A stretch of DNA of 64,000 nt from NCBI RefSeq assembly GCF_002949795.1, contig NZ_CP026692.1, positions 4,262,545 through 4,326,544 of the forward strand. Direction: 5' to 3'. Made by a program: the position numbers and the translations under genes. Shown piece after piece: positions 27,961 through 36,575 of this stretch; position 1 is the stretch's first letter, and each line of letters starts with the position of its first letter. Below the pieces are notes generated by a model that was not told the DNA's origin, did not search any database, and worked only from the letters and a program-made list of their open reading frames with translations. This DNA comes from Nostoc sp. 'Lobaria pulmonaria (5183) cyanobiont' (GTDB lineage Bacteria > Cyanobacteriota > Cyanobacteriia > Cyanobacteriales > Nostocaceae).

Positions 27961-29078
27961 TTAGCTTTTAATTCTTCTAATTCTTCATCTATTTTGCTTT
28001 TACTAGGAGCCTGAGATGTAGGATTTGGTGGCTGTATTTTATTTGGTTGAGGTTTGCTGTTACCCATGAATTGGGTTTTCATTTCTTCTAACTCTTTCTC
28101 AAGTTGACTAGGAGATTTCGATACAAAAGCAGCTGGAGAATTTGGTGGTGATTGAGGGATCGGTTTTGGCGGTATCACTGGCGTAGCTGCTACTTTCGGC
28201 TGTTGATTTAAGTCTTTGAGAACTTCCTCTACTGTTTGATAACGCCGAATTGGAATACTTTCTAGCATCTTGTTGAGAATGCGGCTCAACTCATTACTGA
28301 CGGGAGTTTGCAAGTATTGCTGCCATACCCAAGTATCGTTGTTGGTATCATAAGAATCGAAGGGCGATCGCACTGTTAATAAATTAATACAAGTCGCACC
28401 TAAACTATAAATATCGCTGGCAAAAATAGCCCTACCTCTCATTTGTTCAGGGGCAACATATTCTGGACTACCAATGCTGGTACCAGTTTTATTTAAGGCA
28501 GCGCCAGTGGCAGATTTAGCAGCACCAAAATCTACTAATACTAGTTTGCGTTCGGCATCGCTCTCACGAATAATATTTTCTGGCTTAATATCGCGGTGAA
28601 TCACGTGTTTGGCGTGACAAAATTGCAAAACTGACAATAAATCGTTTAATAGTTGCCAGATTTGTGTTTCACTAAAAGCACCTCTATGTGCCAATTCCTG
28701 GGCTAAGTTTTGCCCGTCGATAAATTCTTGTACAAGATACTGCCGATTTTCTTGAGTAAAATATGCCAGGAGTTCGGGAATTTGGGGATGTTTGCCCAAT
28801 TCATCTAACTGCACTGCTTCTTGGTTAAATAACTCTATGGCTTTGGCAAGCGTGTTAGTGCCTTGGGATTGGGGATAAAATTGCTTAATTACGCAGCGTG
28901 GTTTTGAGGGTTTATCCTCATCCACAGCTAAGAAGGTTTTGCCAAAACCACCTTGTCCGATTGGTTTGATAGCACGGTAACGTTCTTTGAGGAGTAACTT
29001 AGTACCGCAAGTCCGGCAAAACTTGACATCATCAGGATTTTCAGGCTTGGGACAATGGGGATTAAGGCAGTAGCTCAT
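27936..29078 (-). CDS. Serine/threonine protein kinase with N-terminal zinc ribbon
   Basis: 380 residues. A zinc ribbon (YCLNPHCPKPENPDD then FCRTCGTKL) is followed by a Hanks-type kinase domain (about 33-295): GQGGFGKTFLAVDE for ATP, VIHRDIKPENIIR for catalysis, DFGAAK for metal and PEYVAPEQMRG in the activation loop, all intact. A Pro-rich linker leads to a C-terminal tail with two related ELEEMKTQFMGN / ELEELKAKYLGN motifs. No membrane segment, so cytoplasmic. The substrate is unknown. Common type in filamentous cyanobacteria. Confidence 0.9.
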   Translation of the reverse strand: MSYCLNPHCPKPENPDDVKFCRTCGTKLLLKERYRAIKPIGQGGFGKTFLAVDEDKPSKPRCVIKQFYPQSQGTNTLAKAIELFNQEAVQLDELGKHPQIPELLAYFTQENRQYLVQEFIDGQNLAQELAHRGAFSETQIWQLLNDLLSVLQFCHAKHVIHRDIKPENIIRESDAERKLVLVDFGAAKSATGAALNKTGTSIGSPEYVAPEQMRGRAIFASDIYSLGATCINLLTVRSPFDSYDTNNDTWVWQQYLQTPVSNELSRILNKMLESIPIRRYQTVEEVLKDLNQQPKVAATPVIPPKPIPQSPPNSPAAFVSKSPSQLEKELEEMKTQFMGNSKPQPNKIQPPNPTSQAPSKSKIDEELEELKAKYLGNNNS

Positions 29079-29284
29079 ATAGGCGATCGCTCTTATATGT
29101 CTTTATTTTCTCCTGTCCCAAGCAAAAGGGTGTAATCAATAGATTTTGGATTTTAAATTTTGGATTTGTGTCACGCAGAAGGGGTGAAAGCGGGTGAAGC
29201 AACGATTAACTAAAAGAATCTAAAAATATGAATCATAGTACACTATCCCACTTTTATCATTCTCCGAAAACAAAAATCAAATGG

Positions 29285-29332
29285 AAAGTGCAAGGGTTTT
29301 GAGATAGAGATTATAGCCTTGCACTTTTTTGG
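29285..29332. terminator. Hairpin with T-run between surface-protein and kinase genes
   Basis: AAAGTGCAAGG (29285-29295) pairs with CCTTGCACTTT (29317-29327), 21-base loop, followed by TTT and GGG on the plus strand. It lies downstream of the surface-protein gene, so it may end that minus-strand transcript, although the T-run is better on the plus strand. Confidence 0.5.
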
Positions 29333-29402
29333 GAGAAAAAAGCTTCAACCCCTTATCTGGACTAGATTACACTTTTATTCAGCAAGCCCTACTTAATTCT
29401 GA

Positions 29403-29463
29403 TTACTGAATCGGTGTTCTAGGGGGTAAAAGCACAATATCAGGTTCGCTGTCGCCGTTGAAG
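29403..29463 (-). pseudogene. Frameshifted C-terminal tail of the surface protein
   Basis: One base out of frame with the stop at 29464, the minus strand reads FDFNGDSEPDIVLLPPRTPI and a final Gln codon to a TAA at 29403-29405. This continues the FG-GAP pattern (DFNGDG..D) where a seventh unit would start and then ends. One extra base in GGTAGGGTTTGAC, compared with the other units, explains the early TGA. Confidence 0.7.
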
Positions 29464-32400
29464 TCAAACCCTACCTACAATTTTCCAGTTTTGATCAACT
29501 CGCTGGGTAATCAAGTTGTTGCTTTGCACAGAGAAGCCATTCATTCCCCAGATGGTATTCTCTTCGCTTGCCTCGTTGCGCCAGAGGATATCAGATTTGC
29601 CGTCGCCGTTGAAGTCGGCTGTAAGTGCAATCTGCCAGTTTTGATCAGCCACTTGGGTAATCAAGTTGTTGCTTTGCACAGAGAAGCCATTCAGCCCCCA
29701 GATGGTATTCTCTCCGCTTGCCTTGTTGCGCCAGAGGATATCAGATTTGCCGTCGCCGTTGAAGTCGGCTGTACCTGCAATCTGCCAGTTTTGATCAGCC
29801 ACTTGGGTAATCAAGTTGTTGCTTTGCACGGAGAAGCCATTCAGCCCCCAGATGGTATTCTCTCCGCTTGCCTTGTTGCGCCAGAGGATATCAGATTTGC
29901 CGTCGCCGTTGAAGTCAGCTGTACCTGCAATCTGCCAGTTTTGATCAGCCACTTGGGTAATCAAGTTGTTGCTTTGCACAGAGAAGCCATTCATTTCCCA
30001 AATGGTATTCTCTCCGCTTACCTTGTTGCGCCAGAGGATATCAGATTTGCCGTCGCCGTTGAAGTCAGCTGTACCTGCAATCTGCCAGTTTTGATCAGCC
30101 ACTTGGGTAATCAAGTTGTTGCTTTGCAAGGAGAAGCCATTCAGCCCCCAGATGGTATTCTCTCCGCTTACCTTGTTGCGCCAGAGGATATCAAATTTGC
30201 CGTCGCCGTTGAAGTCGGCTGTACCTACAATCTGCCAGTTTTGATCAGCCACTTGGGTAATCAAGTTGTTGCTTTGCAAGGAGAAGCCATTCATCTCCCA
30301 GATGGTATTCTCTCCGCTTGCCTTGTTGCGCCACAGTATATTGGGCAAACTCTGGATCTGGGTCACACTGGTGCTGCTACCGCTACTTAACAAGCCATCA
30401 CTGACACTGAGGCTATAGCTGGGTGCTGTTTTACCGCCACCGTGGACAAAGCGAACTGCTCCAGAGTTGATCTGTGCTTGGGTGAAGCTGGTAATCGCAA
30501 CACCCGCATTCGCTACCAACTCAAACTGTCCACCGCTGATACCGCTGGCAGTGTAGGTAAGTTGAGCTGGGGTGTTATCCGGGTCGGTGGCGTTGATATT
30601 ACTGCTGGAGAGAACCACACTGCCACCTTCACTGATGTTCAACGAGTTGGTGCTGATAGTCGGGGCATCGTTGACGTTGGTGAAGGTACCGATTGCCACT
30701 GTGCTGCTAGGGCTGCTCAACGACCCATCACTAACACTGAGGCTATAGCTGGGTGCGGTTTCACTACCATTTTGGACAAAGCGAACTGCTCCAGAGTTGA
30801 TCTGTGCTTGGGTGAAGCTGGTAATCGCAACACCCGCATTCGCTACCAACTCAAACTGTCCACCGCTGATACCGCTGGCAGTGTAGGTAAGTTGAGCTGG
30901 GGTGTTATCCGGGTCGGTGGCGTTGATATTACTGCTGGAGAGTACCACACTCCCACCTTCGCTGATGTTCAACGAGTTGGTGCTGATAGTCGGGGCATCG
31001 TTGACGTTGGTGAAGGTGCCGATCACCACTGTGCTACTAGGGCTGCTCAATGACCCATCACTGACACTAAGGCTATAGCTGGGTGTGGTTTCACTACCAT
31101 TGTGGACAAAGCGAACTGCTCCAGAGTTTATCTGTGCTTGGGTGAAGCTGGTAATCGCAACACCTGCATTCGCTACCAACTCAAACTGTCCACCGCTAAT
31201 ACCGGTGGCAGTGTAGGTGAGTTGAGCGGGAGTGTTATCCGGGTCGGTGGCGTTGATATTGCTGCTGGAGAGAACTACACTGCCACCTTCGCTGAGGCTC
31301 AGGGTGTTGGTGCTAACGGTCGGTGCATCGTTGACGTTGGTGAAGGTGCCGATTGCCACTGTGCTGTTAGGGCTACTCAATGACCCATCACTGACACTGA
31401 GGCTATAGCTGGGTGCGGTTTCATCGCCACCGTGGATAAAGCGAACTGCTCCAGAGTTTATCTGTGCTTGGGTGAAGCTGGTAATGGCAACACCCGCATT
31501 CGCTACCAACTCAAACTGTCCACCGCTAATACTGCTGGCAGTGTAGGTGAGTTGAGCTGGGGTGTTATCCGGGTCGGTGGCGTTGATATTGCTGCTGGAG
31601 AGTACCACACTCCCACCTTCGCTGATGTTCAACGAGTTGGTGCTGATAGTCGGGGCATCGTTGACGTTGGTGAAGGTGCCGATCACCACTGTGCTACTAG
31701 GGCTGCTCAATGACCCATCACTGACACTAAGGCTATAGCTGGGTGTGGTTTCACTACCATTGTGGACAAAGCGAACTGCTCCAGAGTTTATCTGTGCTTG
31801 GGTGAAGCTGGTAATCGCAACACCTGCATTCGCTACCAACTCAAACTGTCCACCGCTAATACCGGTGGCAGTGTAGGTGAGTTGAGCGGGAGTGTTATCC
31901 GGGTCGGTGGCGTTGATATTGCTGCTGGAGAGAACTACACTGCCACCTTCGCTGAGGCTCAGGGTGTTGGTGCTAACGGTCGGTGCATCGTTGACGTTGG
32001 TGAAGGTGCCGATTGCCACTGTGCTGCTAGGGCTACTCAATGACCCATCACTGACACTGAGGCTATAGCTGGGTGCGGTTTCATCGCCACCGTGGATAAA
32101 GCGAACTGCTCCAGAGTTTATCTGTGCTTGGGTGAAGCTGGTAATGGCAACACCCGCATTCGCTACCAACTCAAACTGTCCACCGCTAATACTGCTGGCA
32201 GTGTAGGTGAGTTGAGCGGGAGTGTTATCGGGGTCGGTGGCGTTGATATTGCTGCTGGAGAGTACCACACTGCCACCTTCGCTGAGGCTTAACGAGTTGG
32301 TGCTGATAGTAGGTGCCTCGTTAACTGGGTTGACGGTGATGTTAACAGTATCGGCATCAGAGAAATCGCCATCACTGGTTTCAATTTGGATACTAGCAGC

Positions 32401-34170
32401 GCCGACAAAGCTTGCTGTCGGGTTGAAAACCAGATTGTTGAGAGCAGTATTGATGTCAGTTTTAGTACCACTGAAGGTCATTGTGCTGTCGGTAGTACCG
32501 TCTCCAGAAGCGAAGCTCAACCCAGTGACACCGCTTAGGCTCGTAGTGCCATTGGTTGCCGTCAGTGTAACCGTTAGATTAGTACTATCAGGGTCAGCAA
32601 CACTAATGGCATTGCTTCCACCGAAAGTTATGGGTGTACCTGCGTTAATACTCTGAGCACCCGGTACGGTATTGATAGGTGCATTTGCCGCAGCATCGAG
32701 AATACTGGTGGATAGTCCAGAGTAAAACTGAAAGGTCTTCGATGCCCCCGCAGCCAACGTACCCACATCAAACCAGAGCGTGATGCTACTATCTGAGGTT
32801 ACTGTTTTTCCCTTATCTCCTACCGTGAGTGAATTGATAGCTACGTTACCGAGTGAGCCGCCAACGGATGCCCGTGCCGATGGATCAAATGAAATGAAGT
32901 AAGAAGGTCGTGCACCACGGGTGGCAAAAGAAGCGTCGGTATTGGGAACCTCGGCAGAAATGAGAACTCTCTTGTCAGATGCAATTGTGTTAACGATTGT
33001 GTTGGTGGTCGGGTAACCTCCTCCACCGTCTACAGCATTGTCCGGGTCATAGGCTCTAGCGTAACGGAGGTTGTCAAGGGCTGTTGCTGAGTTGTTTGTA
33101 ATGGTGACGTTTGTTTTCCAGTAGTCTTGCGTGTAGTCAAAGGAATAGGTCTGGACGACAGAAACATTTTGAGCAGTGTTGGAGGTAACTTTTGCGGCAA
33201 GTGTGTCGCCTGAGGAGGTATCGGCAGTTGTAGTTGAAGTGATATCGGTTGATCCCCCGCCAGCGTTTTGCAGTCCGTAAGTTGTACCACTCTGCTGATA
33301 GCCGATTGACCAACCCTCATAGGGAGTGCCCGGTAAGAATACGTCGTAGGAAAATGTGTTCCCGGTTTGATAGCCATCTGGGTCAATACTGAGTCCAATG
33401 TTAGACCGGGCTGAAGTACCAAAGAAATTAGCTGGTTTGGAGGCAGCGGTTCCAAAGAAACCTGCATTACCACGAACACCTAATTCAATGAATTGACCCC
33501 CCAAGAAAACATCTCCACCAGATACAATATGGCGGGCACCTAGAGTATATGCCAGCGTTCCTTGATAGCTGTTTAGAACATCAGCACTGAAAATTGGAGA
33601 GCTTTCAATTGTTCCTGTTGCAACTTCCAAATTCCAGTCGCCGCCTAGAGAACTGTTACCTGTCAGGTCATCGGAGGCAGCAACATCGGCTCCAGTAACC
33701 TGACTGATGTTTTGGACAAACGTCTGACCGAGTTGGCCTTCGGCAACGTTACAGCCATAGAACAAAATATCTGCATCGTTGGTCAGTGCTTTGCTCCAGG
33801 TCTTTAACTGGGCTGCGTACTGAGGCAGATCGATCGAGTTAAGGGCGCTGCTGCCAAAATCCACTCCCCCAGCTTCCCCGTGAGAAACGATATGCAAACT
33901 GGCGATGTTTTGCCGCCCTAGCAGGGTATTAGTAATCTGGGTAACACCATCCTGCCCCGGGTCAAGTACATGGATCTCTGTGCCCGGAGTTACACCTGCC
34001 AGCAACTGCTGATAGTCTGTCACCGATTTATCGACAAACAAGAGAGATTGGTTGGATCGTCCCAGTCCTGTTAAAGAAGTTGTCAAACTGCCTTCGTCCA
34101 AGACAGGCGCAAGGCTGTTTTTAGATAGCACATCAGTAGATGTACCCAACTGGGAAAGCTCAAAAGACAT
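29464..34170 (-). CDS. DUF4347 cell-surface protein with cadherin-like and FG-GAP repeats
   Basis: 1568 residues from the ATG at 34170, which has GGAG in front; an ORF extension to 34224 is less likely. A DUF4347 domain (about 42-205; HVLDPGQDGVTQI, HIVSHGEAGGVDFG, FYGCNVAEGQLG) is typical of the N-terminus of large exported cyanobacterial adhesin-like proteins. A region of about 300 residues of unknown fold follows, then a cadherin-like segment, six near-identical 110-residue cadherin-like repeats (about 617-1270) and six 50-residue FG-GAP/VCBS-type repeats with Ca-binding DFNGDGKSD loops. No classical signal peptide or anchor is visible; export is inferred from the family. The C-terminus is probably shortened by a frameshift near 29466. 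Confidence 0.85.
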   Translation of the reverse strand: MSFELSQLGTSTDVLSKNSLAPVLDEGSLTTSLTGLGRSNQSLLFVDKSVTDYQQLLAGVTPGTEIHVLDPGQDGVTQITNTLLGRQNIASLHIVSHGEAGGVDFGSSALNSIDLPQYAAQLKTWSKALTNDADILFYGCNVAEGQLGQTFVQNISQVTGADVAASDDLTGNSSLGGDWNLEVATGTIESSPIFSADVLNSYQGTLAYTLGARHIVSGGDVFLGGQFIELGVRGNAGFFGTAASKPANFFGTSARSNIGLSIDPDGYQTGNTFSYDVFLPGTPYEGWSIGYQQSGTTYGLQNAGGGSTDITSTTTADTSSGDTLAAKVTSNTAQNVSVVQTYSFDYTQDYWKTNVTITNNSATALDNLRYARAYDPDNAVDGGGGYPTTNTIVNTIASDKRVLISAEVPNTDASFATRGARPSYFISFDPSARASVGGSLGNVAINSLTVGDKGKTVTSDSSITLWFDVGTLAAGASKTFQFYSGLSTSILDAAANAPINTVPGAQSINAGTPITFGGSNAISVADPDSTNLTVTLTATNGTTSLSGVTGLSFASGDGTTDSTMTFSGTKTDINTALNNLVFNPTASFVGAASIQIETSDGDFSDADTVNITVNPVNEAPTISTNSLSLSEGGSVVLSSSNINATDPDNTPAQLTYTASSISGGQFELVANAGVAITSFTQAQINSGAVRFIHGGDETAPSYSLSVSDGSLSSPSSTVAIGTFTNVNDAPTVSTNTLSLSEGGSVVLSSSNINATDPDNTPAQLTYTATGISGGQFELVANAGVAITSFTQAQINSGAVRFVHNGSETTPSYSLSVSDGSLSSPSSTVVIGTFTNVNDAPTISTNSLNISEGGSVVLSSSNINATDPDNTPAQLTYTASSISGGQFELVANAGVAITSFTQAQINSGAVRFIHGGDETAPSYSLSVSDGSLSSPNSTVAIGTFTNVNDAPTVSTNTLSLSEGGSVVLSSSNINATDPDNTPAQLTYTATGISGGQFELVANAGVAITSFTQAQINSGAVRFVHNGSETTPSYSLSVSDGSLSSPSSTVVIGTFTNVNDAPTISTNSLNISEGGSVVLSSSNINATDPDNTPAQLTYTASGISGGQFELVANAGVAITSFTQAQINSGAVRFVQNGSETAPSYSLSVSDGSLSSPSSTVAIGTFTNVNDAPTISTNSLNISEGGSVVLSSSNINATDPDNTPAQLTYTASGISGGQFELVANAGVAITSFTQAQINSGAVRFVHGGGKTAPSYSLSVSDGLLSSGSSTSVTQIQSLPNILWRNKASGENTIWEMNGFSLQSNNLITQVADQNWQIVGTADFNGDGKFDILWRNKVSGENTIWGLNGFSLQSNNLITQVADQNWQIAGTADFNGDGKSDILWRNKVSGENTIWEMNGFSVQSNNLITQVADQNWQIAGTADFNGDGKSDILWRNKASGENTIWGLNGFSVQSNNLITQVADQNWQIAGTADFNGDGKSDILWRNKASGENTIWGLNGFSVQSNNLITQVADQNWQIALTADFNGDGKSDILWRNEASEENTIWGMNGFSVQSNNLITQRVDQNWKIVGRV
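29470..30345 (-). repeat. Six tandem 150-bp FG-GAP-type coding repeats
   Basis: Units of 150 bp encode ILWRNKASGENTIWGLNGFS plus NNLITQVADQNWQIAGTADF and NGDGKSD. The inner units differ at only a few positions. A plus-strand shadow frame stays open through the array and should not be called a gene. Confidence 0.9.
30346..32330 (-). repeat. Six tandem 330-bp cadherin-like coding repeats
   Basis: Each unit encodes about 110 residues starting near NDAPTISTNSLSLSEGGS. Two variants alternate (STNSLNISEGG and STNTLSLSEGG), giving a 660-bp higher-order period: the segment about 31060-31390 is almost the same as 31720-32050, and 31390-31720 as 32050-32310. This pattern points to duplication of two-unit blocks and gene conversion. 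Confidence 0.88.
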
Positions 34171-34472
34171 TATGTTTATCTCCAACAAGAAAGCAGAAGA
34201 CAACATCATAACCACATAATACACAGATGATATCAGTGTATGACAAAAATAATATTACCTCCATATAGCAGTGATTACGCTTAAAGTAATTATACTTTAA
34301 GTTGTATTAATATACATGTATAAAATTGATTTTATACGGAATATATGGAGTAAGAATAATGATGTGTATTAAGATTATGTGTAGGCGTAGCCAGACTTAA
34401 TACAGTAATAAAGTTCGGTTAAAGCAAAAACCAGATAAACTGAGGGTTATTACTCAAGTACACTGAGCTTGA

Positions 34473-34580
34473 ATGCAACTACAAGAATTTTCACTGATAT
34501 CACCTGTAGTTGAATCAGGTAAGGTACTCAAAGCCTTAGAAACAACTATCCCAAAAGAGGCAATTAAAGAAGCGATGCCT
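34473..34580 (+). pseudogene. Possible IS4-family transposase N-terminal remnant
   Basis: Begins MQLQEFSLISPVVESGKVLK, then ALETTIPKEAIKEAM, which resembles the N-terminal region of IS4-type transposases (IPREAI... motif). The frame then runs into a GGGAAGCCGCTTCGCATC-type repeat and loses the family pattern. Short and from recognition only. Confidence 0.4.
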
Positions 34581-34674
34581 TTGGGAAGCCGCTTCGCATC
34601 TATGCAGATACACACAGTAATAAAGAACGGAAACGAGCTTTACCTTCATATTTTCTCAAATAAAAGGAATAACA

Positions 34675-35640
34675 ATGGGAATCTATCGTTTTTTGTTATC
34701 AATCTTTGTTGCCATAAGTCATGCAGGAGTGCTTATAAACGGCTTAAACCCCGGAGTGATAGCTGTAATATCATTCTTGATTATAAGTGGATATGTAATG
34801 ACAGCCTTGATATATAAAAATTATTTTGAGCCTAAAAAAATAGCTTGGTTCTATCTTGATAGGATTTTTAGAATCTATCCGCAGTATTTATTTAACATAA
34901 TAACAGTTTTAATTATTTATTATAATTTTGGATTAAACTCACATTATCTCAGTCAACCTTCACAAATTGGATTATTACAAAACCTTTTGATAATACCTAT
35001 GGGATTTTATATGATTCCTTGGGTAGGAGAGAAATTTATGATTATTCCTCCAGCATGGTCGCTAGGTCTTGAAGGATGTTTTTATATATTAATTCCATTT
35101 ATATTAATATATAAGTTAGAAAAGATTTTTTTTGGGTTATCCTATATAATTTTCTTGATGGCTTATTTGGGAATTATTCATACAGATTATTTTGGTTATA
35201 GATTAATATTTGGAACAATATTTATCTTTATTTGCGGTAGCTTTTTATATAAAAATAATAATATTAATACAAATCAGCCAGTTAAATTTACATTAACTTT
35301 TTCTTGCTTATTATTAGCAGCAACTTTTTTAGATTCCCGTTTGATATTAGCTTTTAATAGAGAAGTTTTAACAGGATTAATATTAGGAATTATGTCTATA
35401 CATCTGTTAATAAAAATTAAAAGAACATATTTAGATGATTTTTTTGGTAATCTCTCTTACGGATTATTTTTATCTCATTATTTAGTTATTTTTGAGTTTG
35501 AGCAATTAGAGATACACTGGAATTTTAAGTGGATATTGGTAATGCTATTAACTTCTATATTTATTTCAGGAATAGGTTTTTTTTGTTTTGAGAAGCCAGT
35601 AATTGCTTTACGTAAAAAAATTAGAAAACAATACAATTAA
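34675..35640 (+). CDS. Acyltransferase 3 (OafA/YrhL-like) membrane protein
   Basis: 321 residues with about nine to ten hydrophobic helices. The acyltransferase-3 pattern is visible: SHAGVLINGL near the N-terminus with the conserved His, FYLDRIFRIYPQY (R/K-x-x-R-I-x-P motif) and PPAWSLGLEGCFYIL (the WSL.E block). Members O-acetylate or acylate surface sugars, lipids or peptides. AAAGGAA precedes the ATG. AT content is markedly higher than in neighbours. It is next to the surface-protein gene but divergent from it; a functional link is only suggestive. Confidence 0.85.
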   Translation: MGIYRFLLSIFVAISHAGVLINGLNPGVIAVISFLIISGYVMTALIYKNYFEPKKIAWFYLDRIFRIYPQYLFNIITVLIIYYNFGLNSHYLSQPSQIGLLQNLLIIPMGFYMIPWVGEKFMIIPPAWSLGLEGCFYILIPFILIYKLEKIFFGLSYIIFLMAYLGIIHTDYFGYRLIFGTIFIFICGSFLYKNNNINTNQPVKFTLTFSCLLLAATFLDSRLILAFNREVLTGLILGIMSIHLLIKIKRTYLDDFFGNLSYGLFLSHYLVIFEFEQLEIHWNFKWILVMLLTSIFISGIGFFCFEKPVIALRKKIRKQYN

Positions 35641-35705
35641 AGGATGTTGATAGACGGAAAAATTCTTTTGATTAGACCTATCTAGTAAAAGACAATTTTT
35701 TATTA

Positions 35706-35879
35706 CTAATCAGGTTCACTCTCATCAGTTGATGCTGATTGGGATTGTACAGGATTATTAGAGTCAGTGGCAGTATCTTCTTGCTTGACAACACGCAAAA
35801 TAGCTGGCTGAGTTGGCGCAGCTTCTTCTTGTGATGGTGAAGGTGAAGTATTCGTCTTCTGGGATTTACGTTTAGGCAT
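35706..35879 (-). CDS. Small acidic Ser/Thr-rich protein, unknown
   Basis: About 57 residues starting MPKRKSQKTNTSPSPSQEEA, with a basic N-terminus and an acidic Ser/Asp/Glu-rich end (ASTDESEPD). Low complexity, probably disordered. The ATG at 35879 seems better than one 8 codons upstream; no strong ribosome site for either. A similar low-complexity tail without a start codon lies at about 35960-36055 on the same strand, suggesting a decayed duplicate. No function assigned. Confidence 0.45.
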   Translation of the reverse strand: MPKRKSQKTNTSPSPSQEEAAPTQPAILRVVKQEDTATDSNNPVQSQSASTDESEPD

Positions 35880-35959
35880 AATAAATTCTTGGCAGCAATG
35901 CACTCTGGAACGTTGATTAAATCAGTGATGAACAATAAATAACTACACTTTCTCTATTA

Positions 35960-36060
35960 AATTAGCTCTCAGTAAGCTCAGTAGGATCTGATGCTGTGTT
36001 GGTTGATATATCTGAAGTTGATGATTGCTCATTAGCCTGTGATTTAATGCACTCCCCTGC
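35960..36060 (-). pseudogene. Decayed relative of the small Ser/Thr-rich gene
   Basis: On the minus strand a frame without a start reads YQAGECIKSQANEQSSTSDI then STNTASDPTELTES and a TAA. The composition resembles the tail of the gene at 35706. It could also be chance low-complexity sequence. Confidence 0.3.
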
Positions 36061-36249
36061 TTGGTATATGATGAATTACTGAGGTTGTTAATGCTTATTA
36101 CCATACGTTTTCAGTAATTTAAAGAACTGACCTGTATGGAAAATATGCAAAATACAACTACTCAGCAACAGTAAAAATACTGATTATCGAGCTAGTATGA
36201 CAGGCGGGAATAAAAGAGCAAAATCCACCTCATCCCCCTTGCAGAAAAG

Positions 36250-36527
36250 CTTTACCAATAAGCATTAGCTTTACAAAGACAACTACAATTTACAGAAGCG
36301 ATCGCCCAATATCCACAATATGCTCCCGTTTAGTATCAGTTGGGGGTAATTATGGACAATCAAGGACAAACTAACCAAACTGTTCTGGCTTACAAACAGG
36401 AATTGACAATTAACCATAAATATGCTATGGGACATAATATTTAGGTATTATCCAAGTAGCTGAGAACAATTTAGAAAAAGCGATCGCTCGTTTTAAATCT
36501 GCAATTCTCAGCAATCCTAAAATCTAA
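36250..36527 (+). pseudogene. Degraded TPR-repeat protein fragment
   Basis: The conceptual translation shows ALALQRQLQFTEAIAQYPQY, a stop, YQLGVIMDNQGQTNQTVLAY, KQELTINHKYAMGHNI, a stop, and after a frameshift NNLEKAIARFKSAILSNPKI to a TAA at 36525. These are successive tetratricopeptide units with stops and shifts in between. The parent gene was probably a longer TPR protein. Confidence 0.65.
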
Positions 36528-36539
36528 AATCATCAAGTG

Positions 36540-36572
36540 TGATGTCTACAATGGGCTACGCCTATGCACTGC
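36540..36572 (+). repeat. Dispersed GTGATGTCTACAATGGGCTACGCC repeat (short copy)
   Basis: GATGTCTACAATGGGCTACG then CCTATGCACTGC. Same family as 17905-17985, 23770-23855 and 53118-53148. It lies directly beyond the 3' end of the antiporter gene. Confidence 0.6.
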
Positions 36573-36575
36573 TAG

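Noticed and set aside
29470..30345. Possible CRISPR or minisatellite at the FG-GAP array
   Set aside because: The 150-bp units are coding, in frame, and carry Ca-binding loop residues.
29458..32656. Chain of long plus-strand ORFs over the surface-protein gene
   Set aside because: They mirror the coding repeats of the minus-strand gene. Their repeated peptide is the antisense of the 150-bp and 330-bp units, which stay open because the unit lengths are multiples of three.
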